The notes beneath the pieces were generated by a model. It was given only the letters and a program-made list of their open reading frames with translations. It searched no databases and was not told where the DNA came from. The translations under genes were made by a program, and so were the position numbers. 27,268 nt of DNA, from positions 1 to 27,268 of the forward strand of contig CAMCJY010000002.1 of assembly GCA_945875225.1 (NCBI GenBank), in the 5' to 3' direction. The stretch is from Comamonas sp. lk. GTDB lineage: Bacteria; Pseudomonadota; Gammaproteobacteria; Burkholderiales; Burkholderiaceae_C. Numbering within the stretch: position 1 is the stretch's first letter; each line of letters begins with the position of its first letter. Positions 15,686 to 22,961 of the stretch are shown here, in pieces.

Positions 15686-16921
15686 CTAGTATTGGTAGCC
15701 CATTCGCAAGCCTAGCGCTTCGCCACTTCCCGGCCGGCGCCGGCCCTCGTAGCCATTAGTTTGGGTGGATTGGGTCCACTGAAGGGCGCTGTAAATGCCT
15801 TTGCCCCACTGACGTCGCCAAGCCATAGTCAAGATGGAGGTGTCCGCGTAGAAGTAGTCATCGGCCTTGAAATTAGCGAATGCGACATCATCAACGGCGG
15901 CATTGATTTTGAATCTGGACCACCCCACTGAAAAAATATCAGTCGATTTCCACTCATAAATCAGTTCCAGGGTTTGCGATTTATTCTGATCCGTGACGAC
16001 CTGCACCCCGTCATAATAGTCACGCGATGCAAACAGCGAAAGGCTGTACCGCGCTCGCAGAGAACTGCGCAAGTAGGTGTCAATGCCCAAGTAGTAGTTG
16101 TCTAGCAAATTACGTCTGTCTCGGTCGTCGCGAATCAACTTTGGGCTGTAAGAACCTGCCTGGTCCGAACGCATCATGCCAAGACGTACTTGCGTTCCGG
16201 TGTTTAAGTGCAAAAAATTCAGCGCTACGCTGATCTTCTGGTTGGAATCAAAGGTGAAATTAGGCCTCAATGCGGTCGTGTTGAAGCCGAATTCCTTAGT
16301 TGCATAGTCCAAAATCATCGGGTTGTAAGCACCCAAAATCGCCTGCAATTGGTATTCGCTTAGCGCTGTATTTGTGTACACCTGTAGCCCTGGCGCTGCG
16401 TTACTTATGTTCATGTAGACCCTGTTGCGACAGAATACATCGGGCTCCATGATCCATGGCGAATCGACATCATAGGTTCTGCACCAATTGGTGTTAAAGC
16501 TTACGACGCCGGCTCGAAAGCCCAATTGCGGCGAAGGGCCCCATTCGAGATTGGCCGCATCCAGGTGGATCCCCATCGCCTGGTCCGCCCGCAGTTTGAA
16601 GTTGGCTTCACTGTTCGCACTCAAGCGTATATTGCTTGTAAACCGCATCCAAGGGGAAACTGTTCGGTAATCCCATTGGGTGTCGGCGTCCGGCAAGTAC
16701 AAAAAAATATGATCGTCGTAGGCGCTGCCCGCCCTATTTTGCTGACTTGTTGGTTTATCCGGTTGCTTAGGTTCGATCGCCCAGGCATCTAATCCACCGT
16801 CAAATGTAAAATTTATATTTAATCCTTCGGCTTGCGCCATGGACACGCTGGCCCCAAGGAGCCAAACCCCACAGTGCAGAAAAAAAATAGGCGTCCAGCC
16901 GCGGACTAGCGTCAAAAGCAT
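15686..16921 (-). CDS. Predicted outer-membrane beta-barrel protein, unknown family
   Basis: A 411-residue exported protein with a signal peptide cut after AQA (residue 31). The mature part has alternating polar/hydrophobic stretches rich in Tyr, Trp, Phe, Asn and Asp, and ends in GLRMGYQY with a terminal aromatic residue, as expected of a BAM substrate. The barrel size would suit about 14-18 strands. Two Cys (in NTNWCRTYD and DVFCRN) could form a loop disulfide. No POTRA-like domain, TonB box or plug is visible, so it is neither a two-partner secretion translocator nor a TonB receptor. Its ATG overlaps the stop of the upstream small secreted protein by 10 bases. Codon use is AT-richer than in the housekeeping genes. 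Function unknown; it may be a porin-like partner of the protease. Confidence 0.75.
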   Translation of the reverse strand: MLLTLVRGWTPIFFLHCGVWLLGASVSMAQAEGLNINFTFDGGLDAWAIEPKQPDKPTSQQNRAGSAYDDHIFLYLPDADTQWDYRTVSPWMRFTSNIRLSANSEANFKLRADQAMGIHLDAANLEWGPSPQLGFRAGVVSFNTNWCRTYDVDSPWIMEPDVFCRNRVYMNISNAAPGLQVYTNTALSEYQLQAILGAYNPMILDYATKEFGFNTTALRPNFTFDSNQKISVALNFLHLNTGTQVRLGMMRSDQAGSYSPKLIRDDRDRRNLLDNYYLGIDTYLRSSLRARYSLSLFASRDYYDGVQVVTDQNKSQTLELIYEWKSTDIFSVGWSRFKINAAVDDVAFANFKADDYFYADTSILTMAWRRQWGKGIYSALQWTQSTQTNGYEGRRRPGSGEALGLRMGYQY

Positions 16922-17403
16922 GGGGCCAACTGCTCGGTGACTTGTGCCCGATTTAAATAACCTACCGCCGGGTGGTGGCGCTTGATGCAGGCCTTCATCT
17001 CGCTTTCGTCTGTGATTCGGTAGAGGTTGTTCTTGGCTATGGAACTTTTGCGTGCCAAAGCGGAGGATACATCTGCACTTAGACCCAAATCGCGCATGGC
17101 TTTGACCGTTGTGGGGTCGTTCACCGGCATAAAGCAGGCGGACAAAGGTAGGCCACTGAGCCGCACACTCGCCCCGGAGTAAACGTCGATCAGGTCAGTC
17201 ACCGAGATTTGAATTACGTCATCGGCACTGTCTTGCTGCGCAAGGGCAAACAAGTCGCCAGAATCGGAGCGGCTGCCCGCCAACTGCTCTGCCATGGGTG
17301 CGCGCGAGCAGTGCCATACCATGTCAGCCCAGGCGGGCAAGGCCAGCATGAGCAGTAGCAAAAGACCTACACGCGTCAGGTCACGCAAGCAAAATTGGTT
17401 CAT
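16912..17403 (-). CDS. Small secreted protein of unknown function, middle gene of the protease operon
   Basis: A 163-residue protein with a clear signal peptide (hydrophobic Leu run, cleavage after AWA at residue 26). The mature part is about 137 residues with four Cys, the last next to the C terminus (LAPCF), consistent with two disulfides and a periplasmic or extracellular location. No domain is recognised. Its ATG overlaps the stop of the subtilisin-like protease gene as ATGA, and its own stop lies inside the next gene, so all three must be cotranslated. A trans-acting chaperone, inhibitor or assembly factor for the protease is one reading of the context; nothing in the sequence proves it. 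Confidence 0.75.
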   Translation of the reverse strand: MNQFCLRDLTRVGLLLLLMLALPAWADMVWHCSRAPMAEQLAGSRSDSGDLFALAQQDSADDVIQISVTDLIDVYSGASVRLSGLPLSACFMPVNDPTTVKAMRDLGLSADVSSALARKSSIAKNNLYRITDESEMKACIKRHHPAVGYLNRAQVTEQLAPCF

Positions 17404-18512
17404 GGTGTCCCCATTCGGTCAGCGTTGAACAAGCCCAATGGAATACATCGGGCACATTTTTCAATAGGCAAAGCCGGCCGCACAAACCTGGCCTTGTTGC
17501 TTAAAAAGTCTTCTAAGCTTTTGTCTGGGTTGTGCGAAAGCCAAAGCGAAATGAAGCCAGCGACCACGGGTGCCGCGAAACTGGTCCCCACCCCGCTGAA
17601 ACGGGCTGAGGAACGCTCTTTGCCAAAAAAATCCAGCTCATAGGTGGCAACTTTCAATTTATTCACCCCCCATGGCGCATCCGCCGGCAGGGCTGCCCCG
17701 CCACCAGGTGCATATAGTAGGGTGCGTGGATCAAGCGCCGAGTACACCTCGATTTGATTCTCTGCGTTAATTGACCCAACGGAAATTACCCCGCTGCAAT
17801 TGGCTGGCTCGGGTAATGGTTTGTGGAAGTTATTACCCGCTGCCGCAACGAATATTATTTTTTTCTGAACCAGACGGTCGATTAAGGCTTGCAACTCAGG
17901 GTTGCACACGGACGAGCCGCCGCCCATGCTCAGATTGATGATTTTGGCGGGATTGGCGTTTTCGGGAACGCCTGGCACTGGGATGCCTGCCGCCCAAGAG
18001 ATGGCATCGAGCAAATCTTTGCGTGACATGGCGCAAGCGCCAAAAACGCGGATCGGTACGACTTTGGCCGAGGGGTTTACGCCGAACACACCGTCGATAC
18101 CATTGCCAGCCACCAAACTGGCTACTTCGGTGCCGTGGGTTCGGAAGGAGTCCGCCATCAAGCGCGACCCGCACTTGGCGCCCCGCTCGTCGGGCTTGAA
18201 GTCAGGAGAGCGCTTTTTGCGTAAATTTTGCGACGCAGAGACCATGTCATACCCGGGCAGCAATTGACCCTCCAAGCTGGGGTGCCCCGCGATGACGCCG
18301 CTGTCAATGACCGCAACCACGATGCGGTACGGGCCGGGCTTTTCATCGACTGTGTTGATGGCAGCAGGCGCGGGAACTTGGCCGCCCGTCGCCCCAAGGT
18401 GCCAAGGTGACTCATGCGCCATGGCTAGCCCGACGCAAAGCAAGGCTCCGCATATGCGGAGCGCGACGAGGGAGAGTTTTCGCATCGTAGATACAGGAGT
18501 GATACTATTCAT
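17400..18512 (-). CDS. Secreted subtilisin-like serine protease (peptidase family S8)
   Basis: A 370-residue exported endopeptidase with an intact triad: Asp70 in AVIDSG, His126 in RTHGTEVASLVAG and Ser311 in GTSFAAP. The oxyanion Asn227 is in AAAGN. The signal peptide appears to be cut after AMA (residue 32), leaving only about 30 residues before the catalytic core, too few for an ordinary I9-type propeptide. The tail holds a C-x-x-C (EKCARC). The start at 18512 is uncertain; an internal ATG at 18485 begins directly with MRKL and gives a more typical signal peptide, and neither has a Shine-Dalgarno. It leads a tightly overlapping operon with the small secreted protein and the beta-barrel. 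No autotransporter barrel is fused to it. Confidence 0.92.
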   Translation of the reverse strand: MNSITPVSTMRKLSLVALRICGALLCVGLAMAHESPWHLGATGGQVPAPAAINTVDEKPGPYRIVVAVIDSGVIAGHPSLEGQLLPGYDMVSASQNLRKKRSPDFKPDERGAKCGSRLMADSFRTHGTEVASLVAGNGIDGVFGVNPSAKVVPIRVFGACAMSRKDLLDAISWAAGIPVPGVPENANPAKIINLSMGGGSSVCNPELQALIDRLVQKKIIFVAAAGNNFHKPLPEPANCSGVISVGSINAENQIEVYSALDPRTLLYAPGGGAALPADAPWGVNKLKVATYELDFFGKERSSARFSGVGTSFAAPVVAGFISLWLSHNPDKSLEDFLSNKARFVRPALPIEKCARCIPLGLFNADRMGTP

Positions 18513-18645
18513 TTTGAAAATTAGTTTAACCGATGCTTTTGTCGATAGGTACTGTTCTCTGCGGGTGCTCGCCCTGAAACAGTGCGATATGGTGTGTTTT
18601 GTAATTAAAGCTGTTTTTCACTTATTGCATTGCTTTAGGGTACAA

Positions 18646-19131
18646 ATGAACAACTGGAAATGTCATAGCTATATTATTCTTGGCCTGGGCCGGGCGATCA
18701 CCTTGATCTCCTTAACTGGGTCATTGACAGCCTGCGTTGTTCCCCAAGATACAGTGCTCCGAGCGGCCGAGCAGTTGCCTGTGCCAGAGCAAGTAACTTG
18801 CGCCGCCAGTGGCGGCACCTGGGACACGAGTAATGCTATTTTGACCAAGGGTTACTGCGCCAAGGGGTCGCCGGGCCAATGCCTGGCCCATGGCGGAACC
18901 TGGCAGCGCGTGTGCATGATGGGAACGCTGGCCTGTGTGCAAGCCTATACCGATGCACAAAAAGCCTGTCGTAGTGGTTCTGATTGCCAAGGCCGGCGAT
19001 GCCTGCAAGTACCCGAGGCACGCGCTAATTTGCAGCCCCAAAGCGGGCGTTGCATTGGCAACAACAACCCTTGTTACGGTGGCATCAACCTAGAGAACGG
19101 ACTGCCCGTGCCCACGGCACAGGCCGATTGA
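18646..19131 (+). CDS. Cys-rich predicted lipoprotein
   Basis: A 161-residue protein. The start at 18646 is favoured by AGGG 5 bases upstream, and it gives a lipoprotein signal with lipobox LTAC (Cys30). The open frame extends further upstream, but that part is antisense to the protease gene and is not believed. The mature region has ten more Cys, an even number, and a repeated C-x-x-x-G-G-T-W element (CAASGGTW and CLAHGGTW), followed by a KACRSGSDCQGRRC cluster and NPCYGG. A compact disulfide-rich periplasmic or surface domain is likely. Similar short Cys patterns occur in unnamed proteobacterial lipoproteins. It diverges from the protease operon across 133 bases and may share its regulation. 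Confidence 0.7.
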   Translation: MNNWKCHSYIILGLGRAITLISLTGSLTACVVPQDTVLRAAEQLPVPEQVTCAASGGTWDTSNAILTKGYCAKGSPGQCLAHGGTWQRVCMMGTLACVQAYTDAQKACRSGSDCQGRRCLQVPEARANLQPQSGRCIGNNNPCYGGINLENGLPVPTAQAD

Positions 19132-19210
19132 TGCGGTTCGCAGGCTGGAGCAGTCGTTACAAGCGAATAGATGAAAAATTTGTGCTTTTGACATTTAATG
19201 AGGAGTTTCC

Positions 19211-19966
19211 ATGCGCACGCGTCATCGTCTCGCTACCCTGACACTTTTGTTGTCCCTGCTTTGCGCCGAAGTGCAAGCGCAATCAGCCTTGGTGAGTCCA
19301 GAGCGGCTTCTCGGCACAGGGCCGAGCGCGCACTTGAGTGCATCTGCCACAGCGCAGGTCCAGCAAGACTGGTTGGTAATTCGCTTGACGGTGCAAAAGG
19401 AAGGTGCCAGTGCGCCGCTAGTGCAAACGCAACTCAAAAATGTGATGAGCGCAGCATTAAGCCAAGCACAGGTGCCAGAGCGGGTGCAAAACGAAAACCC
19501 GAGTCAGGCCCTACAGATCAGCACCGGTCAGCTGCAGGTGTCGCCGCGCTACAGCAACGAGGGTAAATTGAGCGGTTGGATCGGCGTGGCCGAGTTGATG
19601 GTGCAAGGACGCGACTTCGAGCGCATCACCGCCCTGGCCGGCCGCCTTAGCGGCCTTACCGTAAGCCAAGTGGAATGGAAAATCAGCCCCGAACTGCTGG
19701 CGCAAAACGAGACAAAAGTGCAGGGCCAAGCGGTTGCGCAGTGGCGCGCCAAGGCCGATGCACTGACCCAACAACTGGGATTCAAGCGTTACAGCATTGG
19801 CGAAGTGACCCTGGGTTCCCCCGGCAGCGGCCAAAGCTTCGGACCGCGTGCGATGCCCATGGCGATGATGGACGCGAGCCCTGACGCACGCGGCGCACCC
19901 ATCCCGGTGCAGGCAGGTCTGGCGCAGGTCACCGTGGTGGTCTCGGGACATGTCTTGTTGCAGTAA
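19211..19966 (+). CDS. SIMPL domain (DUF541) periplasmic protein
   Basis: A 251-residue exported protein of the SIMPL/BP26-OMP28 family. It has a signal peptide cut after VQA (residue 23), then the SASATAQVQQDW strand that begins the domain, a long helix, and the C-terminal part with QAVAQWRAKADALTQQLGF followed by a final beta strand ending VVVSGHVLLQ. Family members are periplasmic or envelope-associated; BP26 forms oligomeric rings, and the cellular role is poorly known. GGAG 7 bases upstream supports the ATG. It follows the Cys-rich lipoprotein by 79 bases on the same strand. Confidence 0.88.
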   Translation: MRTRHRLATLTLLLSLLCAEVQAQSALVSPERLLGTGPSAHLSASATAQVQQDWLVIRLTVQKEGASAPLVQTQLKNVMSAALSQAQVPERVQNENPSQALQISTGQLQVSPRYSNEGKLSGWIGVAELMVQGRDFERITALAGRLSGLTVSQVEWKISPELLAQNETKVQGQAVAQWRAKADALTQQLGFKRYSIGEVTLGSPGSGQSFGPRAMPMAMMDASPDARGAPIPVQAGLAQVTVVVSGHVLLQ

Positions 19967-20040
19967 ATTTTCGGAATGTTCCAAGACAACTGTTGCTGTT
20001 TCGTCATCAGCGGGTAGCACAGCCGGGATCACAATGGGGA

Positions 20041-20604
20041 GTGACTACCCCATCCATTGATTCCTTGCATATCGACTTTGCGCCCTCGCTCTGGCTGGGT
20101 CGGGTTGGCATGTCTGCCTGTCCTGGTCCCGGTGCGGTTGGCGCCATGGCAAGCGGCCAATCGAGGGGGCAACTTGCCCAGGACGTGGCGCATATGGCGG
20201 GGCAGGGTGTCAAAACTGTGGTCAGCCTTCTCGATAGCGCCGAATTGCAGCGCCTAGGCGCCACAGGGCTTTCGCTCCTTCTTGCGCAACACGGCATTGC
20301 CTGGCACCAGTTGCCGGTGGTGGACTATGGCGTGCCCTCGCCAGCGGTGACCTCGCAATGGAGACGCTTGCTGCCGCAACTGACCCAGGTGCTGCAAACC
20401 AGCAACATCTTGATTCATTGCGCCCATGGCAAGGGGCGCACCGGAACGATGGCTGCCACGCTGTTCAAGTCTTGGGGCTGGAGCAGTGGGGCAGCCATGT
20501 CCTACGTTCGTCGGTACCGCCCAGGGACTATAGAGACGCATAAGCAAGAGGCCTATGTGGAGGCCTTTACTGCGGGCATGGGTGCGCGCTTGGCCACCAG
20601 CTAG
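20041..20604 (+). CDS. CDKN3-like tyrosine/dual-specificity protein phosphatase
   Basis: A Cys-based phosphatase of the DSP fold, with the P-loop signature HCAHGKGRTGT (nucleophile Cys127, phosphate-binding Arg133 when counted from the GTG at 20041). LPVVDYGVPSP holds the likely general-acid Asp. The N-terminal LWLGRVGMSACPGPG and C-terminal RPGTIETHKQEAYVEAF resemble the bacterial proteins related to cyclin-dependent kinase inhibitor 3 phosphatase. No ATG exists before the domain. The GTG at 20041 is my choice, but a GGGGA lies too close to it, and TTG codons at 19993 and 20065 are alternatives. Its 3' end converges with the phosphonate operon, 18 bases away. The substrate could be a phosphoprotein or a small phospho-compound. 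Confidence 0.82.
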   Translation: MTTPSIDSLHIDFAPSLWLGRVGMSACPGPGAVGAMASGQSRGQLAQDVAHMAGQGVKTVVSLLDSAELQRLGATGLSLLLAQHGIAWHQLPVVDYGVPSPAVTSQWRRLLPQLTQVLQTSNILIHCAHGKGRTGTMAATLFKSWGWSSGAAMSYVRRYRPGTIETHKQEAYVEAFTAGMGARLATS

Positions 20605-20613
20605 TGGCCAGCG
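20587..20613. other. Hairpin between convergent genes, spanning the phosphatase stop
   Basis: TGGCCAC and GTGGCCA pair around CAGCTA, extended by CGC/GCG with one bulged T, giving a 10-bp stem. No T-run follows on either strand, so it is at most a weak or Rho-assisted terminator for both genes. Confidence 0.4.
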
Positions 20614-20622
20614 TGGCGGCGC

Positions 20623-21183
20623 TTAGGCGGTGGCTACCTGCTCCATCAGGCTGGCGTAATGGGCGAGCGCTGGCGTCACCTGATCAGGTACTTTAGCCAT
20701 ATCGTCGTAGCGACGCAGGCGCACCGCTTGCGCGTAATAAGTCAGTTCCTCGAATGCGCGTATCTGCGCATCGTCGAAGCGGCCGCCCTGTAGCTCTAGA
20801 CTGTGTTTGGAGGCCGGCGACAAGGAATCCCAGTAGAACGAATCGACCGCACACAAATAGCGTTTAGCGTCGACGTGCAGTTTGATGGGCTCTAGCACTG
20901 CGTCCGAAAAGCACTTGCGCAAAAAGGGCAGGGCCACAAACTGGTGCAAGTCGTCTTTGGCGGGTGCTACGTCATGGTCGGCCACTGGTGTGCGCGCAGC
21001 GCTTAGCATGTGACCCAGATCGTGTAAGAGGGCGGCCACAACCGTTTCGGGAGTCTCATGGGCTTGCTCTGCGAGGTGGGCGCATTGCAGTGCGTGGTGC
21101 AGTTGACTCACCGCCTCTTGGCCATACCAGGTGGTGGCGCGGCTCTCTAAGAGTTGGACGATCTCAGGTATGGAAAGGGACAT
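20623..21183 (-). CDS. PhnZ-like HD-domain oxygenase of the phosphonate operon
   Basis: A 186-residue HD-domain protein matching the phosphonate-operon HDIG family (TIGR03276-like), which includes the mixed-valent diiron oxygenases PhnZ and TmpB that cleave the C-P bond of 1-hydroxyphosphonates. Metal ligands align with PhnZ: His30, His54-Asp55 (LLHDLGH), His80, His103 and Asp160. The lid residues Tyr20-x-x-Glu23 match PhnZ Tyr24/Glu27, and Lys107 (HVDAKRY) matches the substrate-binding Lys108. GGAG 6 bases upstream supports the start. It is the last gene after phnC-D-E-E, 42 bases from the second phnE. The Fe/2-oxoglutarate hydroxylase that feeds PhnZ (PhnY) is not in the window, so the substrate is uncertain. 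Confidence 0.85.
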   Translation of the reverse strand: MSLSIPEIVQLLESRATTWYGQEAVSQLHHALQCAHLAEQAHETPETVVAALLHDLGHMLSAARTPVADHDVAPAKDDLHQFVALPFLRKCFSDAVLEPIKLHVDAKRYLCAVDSFYWDSLSPASKHSLELQGGRFDDAQIRAFEELTYYAQAVRLRRYDDMAKVPDQVTPALAHYASLMEQVATA

Positions 21184-21225
21184 GAAGTTCTCCAGTGTAA
21201 ACGCGTAGCGCTGGTGGCAGGGTGT

Positions 21226-22101
21226 CTAGCGCGCACGCACGCCGATGATGGAAAAGCGAATACGCGCGCAGCAATAATCGATCAGCGATACGGTGGCCAG
21301 GATGAGCAAAATCACAAACGCCATTTGCTGCAGCTCCAGCGTGCGGATTTGCTCTGACAAAATCAAACCAATGCCGCCCGCCCCGACGATGCCGATGATG
21401 GAGGCGCTGCGGGTATTGGACTCAAAGGCATACAGCACTTGGCTTAGCAAGACCGGCATCAGTTGGGGCAAGATGCCAAAGCGAACCGCCGACAAGGAGG
21501 AGCCGCCAGTGGAGAGCACGCCTTCGACTGGCTTGTCATCGGCGGCCTCTATCGCCTCAGAAAATAGCTTCCCGAAGATGCCCAGATCGGACATGAACAA
21601 GGCTAACACGCCTGCAAACGGACCCAAGCCGACCACGTTGATCCAAATCAGTGCCCAAATCAGAATATCGACACCGCGCAAGCTGTCAAAACTGCGTCTG
21701 GCAAAAAACTGCGTGACGCGGTTGAGCGTGGTGTTACGCGCAGCCAAAAAACCCAGCGGGAAGGCCACGATTGCAGCCATCCAGGTGCCAAGCAATGCAC
21801 TGGCCAAAGTCTCCACCATCGCGTAGGCATATACGCCAGCCAGGGACCAGCTGCCCGGATGGGGGGGGAACATGCGCAGCACCATGGCGCCCAGTTCGCC
21901 CAGGCCGCCGAGAATGCGCGCGTAAGACATGTCAAGACTATGCACACCGTAGGCAAACACCACGGCAGCCAAAAGGGCTGCTGAAAACGCCCCCATGCGC
22001 CCCCGGTAAATCGGCTCGAAGTGCGACGGGTAGCGCGTGCGTAGCAAATCCTGCTTTTTGGCAAGGTCTGCAGCCGCGATCGGTATAGCTTGCACGCTCA
22101 T
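21226..22101 (-). CDS. phnE: Phosphonate ABC transporter permease PhnE (second copy)
   Basis: A 291-residue inner-membrane permease with six or so hydrophobic segments and the EAA-type coupling loop FGKLFSEAIEAADDKPVEGVLSTGG, split at GKLFSEAIEA. That loop contacts the PhnC ATPase. The C-terminal IVGAGGIGLILSEQIRTLE is typical of PhnE. It overlaps the first phnE by ATGA, so the two are translated together and probably form a heterodimer. Compared with the first copy, it has a longer cytoplasmic N terminus (about 35 residues) before the first membrane helix. Confidence 0.93.
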   Translation of the reverse strand: MSVQAIPIAAADLAKKQDLLRTRYPSHFEPIYRGRMGAFSAALLAAVVFAYGVHSLDMSYARILGGLGELGAMVLRMFPPHPGSWSLAGVYAYAMVETLASALLGTWMAAIVAFPLGFLAARNTTLNRVTQFFARRSFDSLRGVDILIWALIWINVVGLGPFAGVLALFMSDLGIFGKLFSEAIEAADDKPVEGVLSTGGSSLSAVRFGILPQLMPVLLSQVLYAFESNTRSASIIGIVGAGGIGLILSEQIRTLELQQMAFVILLILATVSLIDYCCARIRFSIIGVRAR

Positions 22102-22955
22102 CCTTCGCGTTCCTGGCCTAGCAGGCGGTGGCGAACGCGTTCGGTTAGCGCGTCTATTAGCATGACGGTGGCGATAATCAATACCAGCAAAGCGCTCACG
22201 TCGGAGTAGTAGAACTTGCGTATCACTTCGAGAAGCGTCTGTCCTATACCGCCTGCTCCCACAAAGCCCAGTACCGCGGCGCCGCGCACATTAATCTCAA
22301 AACGCAACAAGGCGTAGCTGGCAAAGTTGGACGCCACTTGCGGCAGCACCGCAAAGCGCACTTTGTGCAGCCAATTACCCCCCGTGGCCAACACGCCGTC
22401 TACCGGTTTCATGTCCACGTTTTCTACAACTTCAGCAAACAACTTGCCCAAGGCACCGGTGGTGTGAATGGCCAGTGCCAAGATACCCGGAAGTGGTCCC
22501 AGGCTGAAGGCGACCACAAAAATGAGCGCAAATACGATTTCGGGAACGGTGCGCGAAAACTCCAGCAAGCGCCGTGTCGCAAACACCACCCAGGTGTTAT
22601 GCGTCATGTTTTTGCTGGCCAGAAAGCACAGCACCAGCGCGGCACAGGCACCCAGCAACGTGCCCACATAAGCCATCAGCAAGGTCTCGCCCATCAGAGC
22701 CAACCATTTTTTCCAGCCCCAAAACCACTCTACCGGGTCGCTGATCACCCATTGCCCGTTTTCTAGGTGGCTGATGCGGTAAAAGTAGCTGGTGAAGCTC
22801 CCGATATTGTCCAAAAATTTAGAGGACGATATTTCGGCCACGTGCCCAGCAAATAGGACCGATACGCCTAACACCAGCAAACCCAGCCAGATCTGGCGGC
22901 GCTTGGCCGCCACTGCCTGCGCGTAGGCTTGGGTTCTGGTGCTTGGCGAGTTCAC
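22098..22955 (-). CDS. phnE: Phosphonate ABC transporter permease PhnE (first copy)
   Basis: A 285-residue PhnE-family permease. It has an N-terminal membrane helix (about residues 21-43), a periplasmic loop, and a membrane core with the EAA-type loop GKLFAEVVENVDMKPVDG. The tail GFVGAGGIGQTLLEVIRKF is characteristic of the family. Its start lies 6 bases after the phnD stop and its end overlaps the second phnE by four bases. With PhnC and PhnD it makes a complete phosphonate importer. Confidence 0.95.
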   Translation of the reverse strand: MNSPSTRTQAYAQAVAAKRRQIWLGLLVLGVSVLFAGHVAEISSSKFLDNIGSFTSYFYRISHLENGQWVISDPVEWFWGWKKWLALMGETLLMAYVGTLLGACAALVLCFLASKNMTHNTWVVFATRRLLEFSRTVPEIVFALIFVVAFSLGPLPGILALAIHTTGALGKLFAEVVENVDMKPVDGVLATGGNWLHKVRFAVLPQVASNFASYALLRFEINVRGAAVLGFVGAGGIGQTLLEVIRKFYYSDVSALLVLIIATVMLIDALTERVRHRLLGQEREG

Positions 22956-22961
22956 GCTCGC

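Noticed and set aside
15686..18512. Split autotransporter or two-partner secretion system
   Set aside because: The barrel lacks POTRA domains, the protease lacks a TPS or beta-helix passenger, and the small middle protein fits neither type.
18292..18645. Upstream extension of the Cys-rich lipoprotein frame (118 extra residues)
   Set aside because: It is antisense to the 5' part of the S8 protease gene, has no protein-like features, and a good ribosome binding site and lipoprotein signal occur at 18646.
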